From the NCBI RefSeq assembly GCF_001039355.2, contig NW_019775691.1:609775-673774 (forward strand): 64,000 nucleotides of DNA, written 5' to 3'. Both the position numbers and the translations under genes were made by a program. Of this stretch, positions 11,614-23,376 are shown piece by piece (position 1 is the first letter of the stretch; every line of letters starts with the position of its first letter). Source of the DNA: Lingula anatina (taxonomy: Eukaryota > Brachiopoda > Lingulata > Lingulida > Lingulidae). The notes below the pieces were generated by a model. It was not told the DNA's origin and did no database searches. It saw only the letters and a program-made list of their open reading frames with translations.

Positions 11614-12291
11614 CCAGCGCCACTCCCAGCCCTAAGCCCGTAGCGTAATTACGTGCTCAGAAGTGTCAAAAACAGCCGACCCAGTCTAGAACAGTAAAAA
11701 CACACTGCTCGTATCGAAAACTGCCTTAATTACGCTTGGGCGCTTACTGCCGATGTATGTGGCTAACCAGTGAAATGCTAAAATTATAGAATGTGACAAA
11801 TTATAGAGCGTGACAAACTGAAAGTGAATAACTTAATATTTTGAGACAACTGCACCTGAGCAGCAGTACCTCGGGTTTCCTTATTTTCTACGACAAAATC
11901 ATTTTTTTTTTGGAAATATAGTTTCCCAACTGTGTGTAATATTAAGAACAACACATCATTATCAGGAAAGGATATTATTCTCTCGTGAAAACAGTCTTCA
12001 ATTTTTTTTTTCAAACACTCCATGTACTCCTACGTACCCGTAGAATCAAAACATAACATTATATCATCTAATTGAAATACATTATGTGAGGTGTCTCGAT
12101 CGGGGAAGTAGATATTCTATCTACAGGCCATCTACTTCCTTGTTTAGACCAAACCTATTTATCACAGGCCCTTTCTGTCTCTTCGACATTAATATAGTCA
12201 CTGCCTTGCCTTTTCACTCCAGTGTTATGTTCCTATTTATGAGTAGTATTAAAAAAACAACATTTCAAAAACATCTAACAAGGTTAGGGGT
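11614..12291. other. Non-coding stretch after the gap
   Basis: AT-rich; short poly-T runs. No supported feature. Confidence 0.4.
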
Positions 12292-12447
12292 GGCAGGCCC
12301 GTAGCCAGCAATTTCTTTTTCTGAAAAAGTGGACCTTTTCCCATAAAAAAATTTATGTACCTAGATCAAATTTTACCAAGAGTGGACCTTTTCCCAGCAA
12401 AAGTGGCGGTTCTTTCGAACCCCCCGAACCCCCTGGCTACGGGCCTG
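12292..12447. mobile_element. MITE family F, copy 1
   Basis: About 155 bp with inverted ends ggcaggcccgtagccag and ctggctacgggcctg, and two inner copies of agtggaccttttccca. A second copy is at 16347-16490 and a damaged third at 17117-17246. Confidence 0.75.
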
Positions 12448-15400
12448 GGTGGGGTACCTCTCCCTATCATAGAATTTTACGATGTAGGTAACATTTCGAA
12501 AATTGATATCTACAGTATATAATCACGGCACGACACAATACATGCGTGGGCGGTGGTCGATAATGTGGAAGGGCTTCAGGGGTTCGGTCCAACCCCTCCC
12601 CACCCACCCCACCCCCTGAATGAATTTTCATGATAAAATGTACACGATTCAAGTAAATCGAACAAACCCCCCCCCCCCCCCCCTTCAATAGGACACATGT
12701 ACCGGTACTGGTCGTCAGCACTGCACCCCATTGCTGGCTCATCAATAACATTGACCGATTGTTATCTCATGCCATACCCTATGCTATTTATAATAATAAT
12801 AATGGCCTTTTTCACGCAGTGGCAGCCCCCTGACACAAAAGCCAATTATTAACCTGCGTCCACCGAAGTTAATTAGTAGTTGGTCATCCTTATGGTCTGA
12901 GTATACCTTTGGCTGTTGTTTCTTATCTAAGCTCATCTACGCTGTCAATCAAGTTGTTTGCCAACTTTCACAGGTGTGCATGTATGTCTACAGGTATATG
13001 TAGCTGCAAAAAAAGTTTTTTTCTGACGCTCATATTGGATAACAAACCAGCAAACCACGTGTGCTAGGGTCACATGAAAAATGTTTAAAGAGTTATCTAA
13101 CGAGCCATGTATTCGACTTTCGGTGTCAATTTTGCCGCTTCATCGCAAAATGAATGTATTGTCTTGCAATACCTTTCGCAACTCATGATTGTTTTTCATA
13201 GTCTACAGTCACTTCTAATTACCGCGGTGAGTTAAAATACGAGATTGTCACTAAATATATATCCAAACTGTAAAGTTTAACTAGAAAAAATTAATTTGTA
13301 GATGGTAAATTACGATCAGTGAGCACTGGAGCCGCTTATAATTTCTTATACTGAGTATACAAGTTTAAGTTGTAGTCATTGGCGCTTCTTTGCAAGTGCG
13401 TTTATCGCCTTTATAATGACTAACGATTACCGAAACGAGTAAAAATTTGAATTTTACGTGTCTAAAAAAATGTGTTAGTTTTAACGATTGAAATCAGTTC
13501 TTATAATCAACCCAGGGTGTTTGACACAAAAAATATTCATAAATGCGATCAATAAGGGACTCTTTAATGCGACAAAAAAGCAATTCATCGTTTTTTTTAA
13601 ATTGCGACTTTTATCTTTTAACATGAAATTGGTAGCGAAGTAAAGGTGTTTGGTGAATTTTTCATGGACTTGTTTTACGATCTGTAACAGCTATCACAAA
13701 AAATGTGCGAATGGCGTCAAGTACACCAACTGACTGCTTGTGTGCAGCACATAGGCGTAAAATGCTTTCTTTATGTACGCCAAGTTTTACTTTTAATCAG
13801 CAATTCTCTATTGAGCACGATAAAAAAAGTGCCCAAAATGGGTCCTGTGGCGTTCAACGCCATCGACCTAAACCGATTATGGCGTGGAATGGTGGACCGC
13901 CAGTCGTGTATGCAAAATACGGGCATAAATCTTATTTTACAAAAAAATCTTCATAGATAAAAAAAAAAAATGGTTTTATTAGAACTATATTCTTTATTTT
14001 ATAAATATTAAATTTTAATGGTTCCGTTCACTTTTTATTATTTTTTTAATGTTATTTTGTACGAGTACAATAACTGATGTATATTAAGCGAGTACTTTTG
14101 TCCAATTATTGTCGCTAAAACCGACCTAAAAGTTTCGAATAGGATAACGTTAAGGATTTCCATAGAGTTTAATGACATTTGATTCTCTAAAAAAGATGTT
14201 TCCACAGATATAATCTGCTTACAATTTCTGCACCTTACGGAATGGAGGGGAAATAAGTAGGTCAAGTTGACATGAATTGAAGGAGGTGCAGCTTAAAGCC
14301 TTTCATTACGGTCCTGGATCTTAAGCTCATATTTTTATTTATTTTTATTCACCATTTTGGGATCAATGGCTTTTAATCTCTACACATACTGGTAGCAACT
14401 CTAATAATACACACAAAAAAAATAAATAAATAAATAAAAATGAAATAAATAAATAAATACGCACCAAACACGTTTATGGCATAGGAACACGCACTAATAA
14501 ATTATATCCAGTAGAGTGCATTTACTCGCTTTATCTTTTAAGGCATTTTCTATTGAAAATCGTCCCTTTTTTTGGATAAACTTTACATATTTTATTAACT
14601 TGGAAAAAAAAAGAGGTGAGTCTAAACTAGCTCCACTCCACCCACTCCCTTTTTCCAACAGCAACATGACATATTTATTTACTACAAGGCAAAGGTAGTG
14701 TGTAATCATATGTAATTATATGTACCAGTTGCCAAAGCTTGCGTTGCTTTCGGCAGATTATATGTCCCGTCATTTGTAGCTTTTGTTCACCTTCGCGTTC
14801 ATGGACACCTGTGGTTGCACGATGATGCGTTTTGAACAATTGCATCTCTTCTCACCCTGCACTGTGACAGGCAGCACGCCAATACTGAATAACGGGTTAA
14901 ATGGCCACGATATCCGACACTGTCACCTAGCCGTGAAATTTCACTCTTTCCGTGTCGGTACAGAAATACTAAGGTGCTGTTACAACAAAGATGTGTTTAC
15001 TTTCTCAGCTGTTCATTGAAGTTTTATTTTTGTCTTTTTTCTGAACGAAATCTCAGCCAGATGGCTCGATAAGAAAAACACAAACCCGATCTTATCTGTA
15101 CTCCAATTTAAATGTCAGTGGTCATCTTTCAGTCTCCATACTAGATATGTGACGTCGCCAAGTTTCCGGGTTGACCTTTCTGTACTGTGTGTACCGGTGA
15201 TTGTATTAGAGTGTGTGGTGTATAGAGGAATATACTCTTGACCAAAAGCTCGCCACACCTGTAATATTATTTTTTGTAAACAAATTTTTGGATTTATTTT
15301 AAATTGTGATATGTATTCCGCATACCATATCTTACCCGTACATGCCTATGGTATTCGTAGAGTGTACAGTGTACGTGCACCAAAATAGTATATACATGTA

Positions 15401-15505
15401 CTCAAACAAAATCTTGAATAAGACTATTGGAACATGTGTAAACAATGCCTTTTTATCAAACGTTGAAATATACATCATGCAGCCGCAAAAAGCTGAACGG
15501 TAGTG
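12448..15505. other. Repeat-poor non-coding stretch
   Basis: Contains C-homopolymer (12666-12683), (aaat)n at about 14416-14458 and AT-rich sequence. Two overlapping + frames of about 85 codons at 13703-13960 are open together but show no domain, no promoter and no splice support. I see no supported gene. Confidence 0.4.
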
Positions 15506-15612
15506 GGTGTGGGTATAAAGGGGTGTGGTTATAAAGGGGTGTGGGTATAAAGGGGTGTGGGTATAAAGGGGTGTGGGTATAAAAGGGTGTGGGTATAAAG
15601 GGGTGTGGGTAC
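15506..15612. repeat. 16-bp minisatellite, unit ggtgtgggtataaagg
   Basis: Seven near-perfect tandem copies of a 16-bp unit. Variation is limited to single bases (tggttataaa, aaaagggtg). Confidence 0.9.
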
Positions 15613-15734
15613 ATTTATAACGGGATGGGGTGTAAGGTGGAGTTGGGAGGGTAAAACGTATATCTTCATTCAAAAAACATTTAATTTCTGCTCTGCCAAC
15701 TGTCACGTGAGTATGCAAACAACAGTTATTATTT

Positions 15735-15850
15735 AGAATTGTGAAAAACGGTCACCATTGCAGCCCCTAGCATCTGGAATGACCTTTCACTGCGTATGCG
15801 ATCAACTGTTTCAATGGATGTTAACTCTTATAATTTAACAATATTATGAT
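15735..15850 (+). pseudogene. Non-LTR retrotransposon (LINE) 3' remnant
   Basis: One frame reads AAPSIWNDLSLRMRSTVSMD, matching the block (F)xxxAPxLWNxLPxxIRxxxSxxxFK near the C-terminus of invertebrate LINE reverse-transcriptase proteins. The frame stops soon after. Only this short relic is recognisable. Confidence 0.5.
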
Positions 15851-16068
15851 TAATTTTAAGATTGACGTTGAAAAAATGATGTTAAATGTATTCACTGGAC
15901 TTTTATTGACATTTTTAAGAAAAAGGTGAAATTCTAAAAAGTAATGTTGTTCCAGTTTTATCTACACAGCTGGTAGTTTTCTGCAAAAATTGACAATTCC
16001 AGATGACATGGTTTATTATTGTACCTGGTGCACAGACCTGAACGTAAATTGACTGTAATTAATTAACT

Positions 16069-16088
16069 TATTATTATTATTATTATTA

Positions 16089-16159
<71 letters not shown>

Positions 16160-16208
16160 TTTGTTATTATTATTATTAATTATTATTATTATTATTATTA
16201 TTATTATT
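16069..16208. repeat. (ATT)n microsatellite
   Basis: About 140 bases of nearly pure ATT trinucleotide; the poly-Asn frame through it is not a gene. Confidence 0.97.
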
Positions 16209-16346
16209 GTATCATGGGTTTTATCTTTCTGTGTTCGCAACATTATCGTTATGATACGTAACAAACAGATGGGGGGGGGGGGAGGGGGAGAGCCCCTTCT
16301 CCTTTAACTTCGGCACCCCACGTTTCCAATTCCCTGTCCCCCATGT

Positions 16347-16490
16347 GGCAGGCCCGCAGCCAGCATATTCAAAAGGGTTGTTCTTTTTCCCAAAAAAAAA
16401 CGGACTTTTTACAATGAAACTTTTGTGTACCTAGATAAAATTTTACCCAGGATGAACATTAACCTCCCCCCCCCCGGCTACGAGCCTGTG
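16347..16490. mobile_element. MITE family F, copy 2
   Basis: Ends ggcaggcccgcagccag and cggctacgagcctg are inverted repeats; the interior shares ttttacc and gtacctagat with 12292-12447. Confidence 0.7.
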
Positions 16491-17115
16491 TGGTATATTT
16501 AAGCTGGCACAATCCCTTTCTTTTGCTGCCTTTTCTATAGATAAGTGTGACGATGATTTGCGTAAGAGGGAGTAAAATTTTCGGCTACACGGATCAAACT
16601 ACATGAACACTAGGGATCAAAAAGGTTTCCCACCTCCAGTTCCGTTTGTTTTTGTTTACAAATGATCACCTTACAACTGCAAACCAGTTTAAAGTGTTTT
16701 TTCTACTTTAGTAGTCATATCTAACGTGAATCATGGTACAGAAAATACAAAATACCGGTAAAGATATCCATATTTTATATCATTTAATTCGTATTTACAG
16801 TATGCATCCCCACAAACCAAAAATCTTGTTTTTGGTGAAGGCATGCCGCGCCACCTGCAGGAGATAATTGCTGTGAAGTTAGCCTGCTTGTATTGTTGAC
16901 CTTCAACGTCTCGCCCCTCTCAACTCTCATTCCCCTTCCTTCCCCCTTCAAGCATTTTATGAGAATCAGTTATGTATTGGACGGTGGTGTATACACTTGT
17001 AATACCTGTTGTGGCTAAAACTTTCACAGCGACGAGAATTTTTGTAAAGTTTTTTTCCCGGCCTTGCGCTAACTGCTATAAAGTTTTGTATTTTTTTTTT
17101 AATTTTGAAATAAAT
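16368..17115. repeat. Duplicated ~750-bp segment, first copy (probable unmerged contig overlap)
   Basis: Matches 17117-17873 nearly base for base (for example agctggcacaatcccttt, ccacctgcaggagataattg). The first copy ends in gaaataaat directly before a single N at 17116, and the second copy continues through the same words into new sequence. The start of the second copy has collapsed and stretched homopolymers. That is the pattern of two overlapping contigs placed end to end. Confidence 0.85.
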
Positions 17116-17116
17116 N
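17116..17116. other. Single N at a contig join
   Basis: Lone N between the two copies of the 750-bp segment. Confidence 0.9.
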
Positions 17117-17873
17117 TTTAAAAGGGGTTTTTTTTTTTCCCAAAAAAAAAAACGGCCTTTTTAAAAAAAAACTTTTTGGTCCCTAAAAAAATTTTCCCCA
17201 GGAGTGAAAATTAACCCCCCCCCCCCCCCCCGGCTACGAGCCTGTGTGGTATATTTAAGCTGGCACAATCCCTTTATTTTGCTGCCTTTTCTATAGATAA
17301 GTGTGACGATGATTTGCGTAAGAGGGAGTAAAATTTTCGGCTACACGGATCAAACTACATGTACACTAGGGATCAAAAAGGTTTCCCACCTCCAGTTCCG
17401 TTTATTTTTGTTTACAAATGATCAACTTACAACTGCAAACCAGTTTAAAGTGTTTTTTCTACTTAAGTAGTCATATCTAACGTGAATCATGGTACAGAAA
17501 ATACAAAAAACCGGTAAAGATATCCATATTTTATATCATTTAATTCGTATTTACAGTATGCATCCCCACAAACCAAAAATCTTGTTTTTGGTGAAGGCAT
17601 GCCGCGCCACCTGCAGGAGATAATTGCTGTGAAGTTAGCCTGCTTGTATTGTTGACCTTCAACGTCTCGCCCCTCTCAACTCTCATTCCCCTTCCTTCCC
17701 CCTTCAAGCATTTTATGAGAATCAGTTATGTATTGGACGGTGGTGTATACACTTGTAATACCTGTTGTGGCTAAAACTTTAACAGCGACGAAAACTTTTG
17801 TAAAGTTTTTTTCCCGGCCTTGCGCTAACTGCTATAAAGTTTTTTTTAATTTTGAAATAAATTCACTGAAGGG
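17117..17873. repeat. Duplicated ~750-bp segment, second copy
   Basis: Second copy of 16368-17115. Its first 130 bases are a MITE F copy with many homopolymer errors relative to copy 2. Confidence 0.85.
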
Positions 17874-18217
17874 CCTATACTTTAATTATAAATTGACAAA
17901 AATGTAGATATAAAATCGGTCTTTAGTTCAATGCCTCAGATTCAAATTGAGCAGACAGTCGATGTTTGGGTTACCAGTATATCCCATAATGATATACGGT
18001 ATATATGAATATTGGTTCACAAACCGTTCACTCTTAGGTAGTTCTAAGCAGACAGAGTCACTTTGGTCTTAAATGCTTTAATCGTGAATAAACCAGCATT
18101 GTTAACGTACATGAAATTCTTTCAAAATCGAAGTCATTGGTAGAATTTTGGTAATTTCTCTGTTAAAGCTCTCCTCCCGGACTAGGGCTGGCTGTAGAGT
18201 TCTCCACTTCATGAGGT

Positions 18218-19931
18218 CTAGGCAGCTCCAGGATTGGCTGGGACACACGAATTCCCGCTGAGGCAATATGGCATGCAGCTGGTGTCATGCCTGAAAATGG
18301 CATTGTTAAACAATTGTTTTAGAGCAGTTTGACGTTAACAACGGTGAGAATTTCGATGCACTCATAAATCGGGGGATAAGTTTAAGCTGTGCATCTGCGA
18401 ACAAAGAAGGCAAAAATATGAGTTACTCCAGGCGCATGATATTTGAAATGTACTGTGTTTAAGGCTTCGTTCACATGAAAAACCTTTTTTCTAAAAATCT
18501 ATTTCCTATTAGCGGTATCTTGTGATCACGGTCTGTGCCCTGAATACCCCGCGGCGTAATTACTGGCAGCGCGAGCCAGTTACTTCCAAAGCTGTAATTT
18601 ATTCGGAGTGATCAGAAGATACCGCGAATAGAAAATAGATTTTTAGAAAATAGATTTTTCATGTGAACGGAGTCTAAGAGACAAAATGCTTGAATGAGTT
18701 CATCAATCTATTAAGCATGGGATTTTGACCCTCTTGGTCATATGCAGTTGTGTTAGAGAAGACATATGTAAGCATTTCTTTTGGCTTATATTAAATAAAA
18801 AGAAAAATAATAAATTGAGTTTCAGACTGAGAGGTGCTGCCCTCTTTTAGTGGATGTTAGGGTGAATGTTTGTTGGTCTCTCTTTGTCTGTTTGCAAGTG
18901 AAGAAGACATTTCAAAATGTGCACATATGTGCAAAGACGTGGCACATGTACACGCATGCAGGCACACACACTCACACACACACATAACATGCTTACGAGC
19001 AAGTTCCAACGTCGCAGCTGACACCTGAGCAGGGATTGACGAAACAATACACCTGGTGCAATTCTGAAACGCAAATAAAAATCTATAACATTTCAACTTC
19101 TATGTGTACAATGGACATGTACTGCCACACGTACTGGGAATATACCGGGCACTGCTACATTGTACATTAATGATTAAAATAATAATAATATTTATTTGCA
19201 ACTAAAGGCTCTTAGCAGTGTAATATTCACCGTTTCGATAATACATAATTTAAATTGCCATCTATCTGACGTTGACATAAGTATTATCTATTAACGCCTT
19301 TTTATAGGCCTGCGTTTCAAAGTTACTGAACTGAAAGCCGCGCGGAGCTGGAATTACGGGATACAGTGGTGCCCTCTTTAGTGGTCAGAAATGCATTTAG
19401 GAGATACACAGTACCCGGTACACTAGATTATACTAACAATACAAAATTACTTTTATTCTACCGGTAATTGACTTTACATTTATTAGGTGTTGAAACAGGA
19501 GGAACATAATATATATAATTATGGTCGTATTATATATAATTGTGATATTATGATGACAGTAATCATCTCGAAGTAATTGGATCTGGAAGCTTGATCGTCT
19601 ACCCATATGTACATGTATCTGAGCATTTTACTATCAGAATTTATGTAGACTATCAGGTAATTATTGGAGGTAGTACGTCATTAAATTTAAAGCTTAGTAA
19701 CATTAGATATCTTTGAGCAACGTCATGTGGTTGGACGTCAAATAAATGTAACGTTAAATGTTTTCATAACGTCATTGACGACGCGGTAACTTTTCAGAAT
19801 TTCCGCCCGTTCTGTGACTTACGTTTTACAACCTTGCCATTGACACAGCTAAAAGAGCCGGATATTGGTAGGGCCGAGATGGTCGACAAAGCGGTCAAAC
19901 ACAGCAGCGCCAGAACCAGATATTTATTCAT
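18218..19931 (-). CDS. Small secreted eight-cysteine peptide, 82 residues, three coding exons
   Basis: Exons 19931-19823 (109 bp), 19063-18997 (67 bp) and 18290-18218 (73 bp, ending TAG); all junctions are GT-AG with phases 1 and 2 that agree. The first exon encodes a signal peptide (MNKYLVLALLCLTALS..., likely cut after STISA). The mature part of about 62 residues has eight cysteines spaced C-x13-C-x4-C-x4-C-x4-C-x5-C-x3-C-x5-C, enough for four disulfides. I do not recognise the family; an antimicrobial, signalling or toxin-like role cannot be told apart from sequence. A 5'-UTR intron ends at tttttag-like acceptor near 19957, and a TATA promoter with CRE-like site lies at 20546-20581. A second version of the locus begins at 23316 and keeps only the first part of exon 1. 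Confidence 0.8.
18463..18674. mobile_element. MITE family C (hairpin), copy 1
   Basis: 212 bp, mostly one inverted repeat: arms share ttcacatgaaaaa, ctaaaaatctatttt, cgcggtatctt-like and tgatcac. Flanked by TAA at 18460-18462 and 18675-18677. Second copy at 50518-50709. It lies between exons 2 and 3 of the peptide gene. Confidence 0.85.
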
Positions 19932-20448
19932 CTTCCTTATGGTGTTGATTAGTCTAAAATGAAAGCAAATGAAATGTATTTAATGTTCATTTCATCAAAG
20001 CACGATGCTCCTTGCATTTTTTAAGTGCAAAAGATAAATACACTTAAAGAAAACAAAACAAAAAAATACTGTCACACAATTTCACCAACCACTAAGATAT
20101 ACTTAATTTATGATCTTTTTACCAAAATCTGAATGTGTAATGATGCTTTGAAACAGTTGTTTCGTCTCTCTTAAATGCTTGGAGTTATAGCTTTCTATAT
20201 ATTTATGTTCAATGTGATGTCACTACTCCTTTACACAGTTTACGGTATACAACTTATTAAAATTAACATCGATGCATATTGCACAAGTGGTGCTACAAAG
20301 TTTGTTATTTTTTCAAATAGGTGTCAGAATTACTAACCATAATGTTTAGGTGAGCTTGGATTGAAGTGTAAAATATACACTGTAATTTTTTTTTTTCAAT
20401 TTGAAAACGACAATATTGATAGAATGCTCTTTGTCGCAGAAAACTTAC

Positions 20449-20520
20449 TGTAACGCCCGTCAGTACTTCTGAAACTTCCCAGTAGATGACAATTCTTCCC
20501 AAAAATTTGCTTCCGTGTTA
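20449..20520 (-). other. Non-coding first exon of the secreted-peptide gene (predicted)
   Basis: On the - strand sequence about 30 bases below the TATA box runs to a donor GTTACA|gtaagttt at 20448. The acceptor for the ATG exon is cattttag|ACTAATC near 19957. The exon is kept in locus version 2. Confidence 0.5.
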
Positions 20521-20545
20521 TGTTGCTGCCTGCGCCCTAGCTAGG

Positions 20546-20555
20546 CCTATTTATA
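20546..20555 (-). promoter_or_regulatory. TATA box TATAAATAGG of the secreted-peptide gene
   Basis: Reads TATAAATAGG on the - strand, about 620 bases upstream of the ATG with a 5'-UTR intron between. Conserved at 23997-24006 in locus version 2. Confidence 0.65.
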
Positions 20556-20573
20556 CAGAACTGAATGCGGATA

Positions 20574-20581
20574 TGACGTCA
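20574..20581 (-). promoter_or_regulatory. CRE-like palindrome TGACGTCA
   Basis: Perfect cAMP-response-element/ATF consensus 18 bases upstream of the TATA box. Kept at 24025-24032 in locus version 2. Spacing fits a functional proximal site, but binding is not shown. Confidence 0.5.
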
Positions 20582-21292
20582 CACATGAAGTGACATATAT
20601 GTGTCCGGGATATATGGAGGCCGGGATAGGTTTTGGCAGACAAACACCATTAATATCAGTCTATCTTATTCTGCTCTTTAAAGTACTAGTGGACTCTCCT
20701 TGCACGCGAGACAGCAATTTCATTGGGGGGCTCTATTTATTTATTTGTTTATTTTTAAGTACAATAGATATTTCCCCCTTAACTTTTTTGTGACCTTGGT
20801 CAAATTCTAATTCAAAGCGCACCTTTACCGGACATAGGGATATATATTTCGACCCCCACCCCCGGTCTTCGGGACTGAAATAAAGTCTTATGCAACAGTT
20901 TTCTATTTTAAACTTGTTATGACAGCAGTGGGATTGACATGATCTTATTAAAGCTCCCACTGATGACATCTTAAGGAGGATCAACACGTCAGGATTGTCC
21001 CTTATCCGCTTAAATAAATATAACGTTGCCTTGTTATACCAGTACGTGATAATGTCATCACATTAAATATGGCGGATCAACTATGGCCGACCCACTTGAA
21101 AGCTTGTCTCATAACCCCCTAAGAGACAATGAATGCATATACATTCCCCGTGAGATAGGGCGGTAAGCTTTCAAGTGGGTTGGTCATATTTGATCCACAG
21201 ATCTGTTAGTCAGCGGATCAACTTCTGTTGTGAATGCAGCCTTAGTTTGTGACTGGGATTGTCGTCCAAGGAACCCGGTCCCGTGCCCGCCG

Positions 21293-21300
21293 TATAAATA
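21293..21300 (+). promoter_or_regulatory. Candidate + strand TATA box upstream of a short conserved ORF
   Basis: TATAAATA lies 79 bases upstream of an ATG (21379) opening a 35-codon frame that begins MARVRSNGEQATCTV and ends at TGA near 21485. The TATA (24970-24977) and the frame (start MARVQSNGEQATCTV) are kept in locus version 2 with several substitutions. The ORF may be coding, or part of a 5' exon. It is divergent from the peptide promoter 740 bases away. Confidence 0.3.
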
Positions 21301-21489
21301 GAAGGGCCTATAGATTATCATTTAGTCAGGGCAAGAAGGTGTATTCTGAATATTCCTTATAGTTTTCTAGTATTCAAATGGCACGTGTACGGAGTAATGG
21401 AGAGCAAGCTACATGTACGGTACCTTGCAGGCCACCATTCTCACCACAACCCCTGGGATGTGGTCAGACCCGTGGCTTGTCGTGATGTG

Positions 21490-23314
21490 TGGTTATATTG
21501 ATGAAGATGGCTGCTGGTCTATGATAAAATTAAAACTGACCGCATTATCACAAAACAAGTCTTGTTTAAAATGTGAGACGATGGTATTGACTTCTATTAT
21601 TGCCATTTTGTGAAGTGAAAACCACAGGATCTTTTTGTTTGTTCATATTATTTTTTCACTTCTTTCCAGTTTCCTTTTCTTTCCTTTTCTCCTTGCTCTG
21701 GTTATTTTGTCCATGCTAGCGGCGTTTCTCTCCGTTTATGTTACATGCCGCTGTTCAAGTACCACACATCATGAAAACATGTCCACCAATTCTATAGAAC
21801 ACCCCCAGCCCTTAATTTAATCATAAATATCAATTACCAACACTACATAAATGACGCGTTACCGGACGATATTTCTAATGGGGTTATTAGTCGACATTAG
21901 CCTTTAATCCACATCCACGTTTATGTCTACTTGAACAAATCAGCCTGTGTCGAATTTATGATCTATATTTTATATGTATAAGAATTCCCCTGCACTTACA
22001 CTGTGGCCTGTACTAAACAAATTCGAACCCTGTACGCATGCACGATATATGCACTGCATGTTATAGGCGTCTTATAGTGGTGCTACAAATTTAATTGTTT
22101 ATGTCTGTTAGTAAAAAAAAAGTCATTTTCCGAAAACTCCATCATAAAGACTGTAACAGTGTAACAAGGGCGTAGCACGCATTTTGAGGAGGCCTCTTTG
22201 TTCTTTCTACGTTTACTGTAGCTGAGAAATAATACGCAAGGCCCTTTTCTCTTGTATCCGCCATATAAGTTCATCTAGAGTGCGAACAGTGCGCTACCGG
22301 AAGCCTAGGGTGCAAGAAAGTTAATAACCCCTAGCAGCTTCAGACATTTAAGCCGCTTAAACTGAAGGCAATTTAACGAGAATCCCCTCGGAGTAAGATT
22401 GATCCTAGTACAATAGAGTTACGGGATTTCAGTCTAAGCTGATTGGAAACATTGGTCATTAACACTTGTTTCATAATCACAATAAAAAAAGCACATTGAT
22501 AAACAAGTTAGCAGGGCTTTTATAATGTGTTTTCATTCACGCGTAGTTTCCTCAAATTCATTTCTAGATCTGTTGGATTAATCATGCTAAATAATATTTT
22601 GGAAAATGTATATTCTTACACAGAAATTGCATGTTTGAAATCCATTATGGGTTTTTCAACCCAGTCTCAAAACAGTTTAAATTATTCAGTTATATATCTC
22701 ATCGCATAACTAGTGAAACAAAACCTTCGTTATGTATTCTAAGGTGTTTTATAGTAAGAGCAACTTGTTGACATATAAAAATAACAAACCCATTTTATTA
22801 GAGCCATCTGTGTTCAAATATACAATTCTCAGATAAAGTAACTGATACAAATAAAAAAAACGGGTTTAACTTCATCAAATTCATCAAAACGGAAAATATC
22901 CTTAAATTGCACTTAATAAAAAAATCAAATTAGGGTATTTGGACTTTTTTCAAGGTATAAGGAAAATTGCCTACATCTTCGATTCGGTCGCCATCTTAAA
23001 ATATGATAAATGCCTGAAAACTTTGCCTAACGAGGGGTGCAACAAAATACTTCAACAAGTCCCTTTTTTCATTTTGGCACGTACGCTTATAGCACAAGTG
23101 CTGCAAGAAATATAATAGTTCTTTTCAAGTTTGTGTCTGACACAATGTTTAGGTGAGCTTGGATTGAAGTACAAAATATGTTTTTATCAATTTCTGTGAC
23201 ACACTAGTGTGAGGGATATACAGCTTACTGGGGGTAAAAGCCTGGTCTTCACATACTATAGTCACACAAACGGAGTTCTCACGCTCAGAGCGGCCTGTTT
23301 ACAAATTAGTTTTA
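21490..23314. other. Non-coding remainder of locus version 1
   Basis: No supported gene. Sequence matches version 2 (25200-29467) apart from the insertions listed there. Confidence 0.5.
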
Positions 23315-23315
23315 N
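23315..23315. other. Single N at a contig join
   Basis: Lone N exactly between locus version 1 and version 2. Confidence 0.9.
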
Positions 23316-23376
23316 GCGCCGAGATGGTCGACAAAGCGGTCAAACACAGCAGCGCCAGAACCAGATATTTATTCAT
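23316..23376 (-). pseudogene. Truncated exon 1 of the secreted-peptide gene, locus version 2
   Basis: Starts at ATG 23376 and keeps the signal-peptide codons through STISA, then is cut by the N at 23315. Truncation is by the assembly join, so this is likely the other allele and not a decayed gene. Confidence 0.75.

Larger units (their letters stand above)
19871..23314. repeat. Locus version 1 of a duplicated 3.4-kb segment
   Basis: Collinear with 23316-30570. It covers exon 1, 5'-UTR intron and promoter of the peptide gene and ~2.7 kb beyond. It ends exactly at the single N (23315). Version 2 carries extra insertions at 24695, 26237, 26658, 27569, 28663 and 29468 that version 1 lacks. Confidence 0.9.

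Noticed and set aside
11307-11648. Long frames across 11.3-11.65 kb
   Set aside because: They are open only because they run through the N gap.
15332-15718. 128-codon - frame rich in HPFIPTPLYTHTP
   Set aside because: It is the 16-bp minisatellite read in frame.
16016-16264. Asn-rich frame
   Set aside because: Product of the (ATT)n microsatellite.
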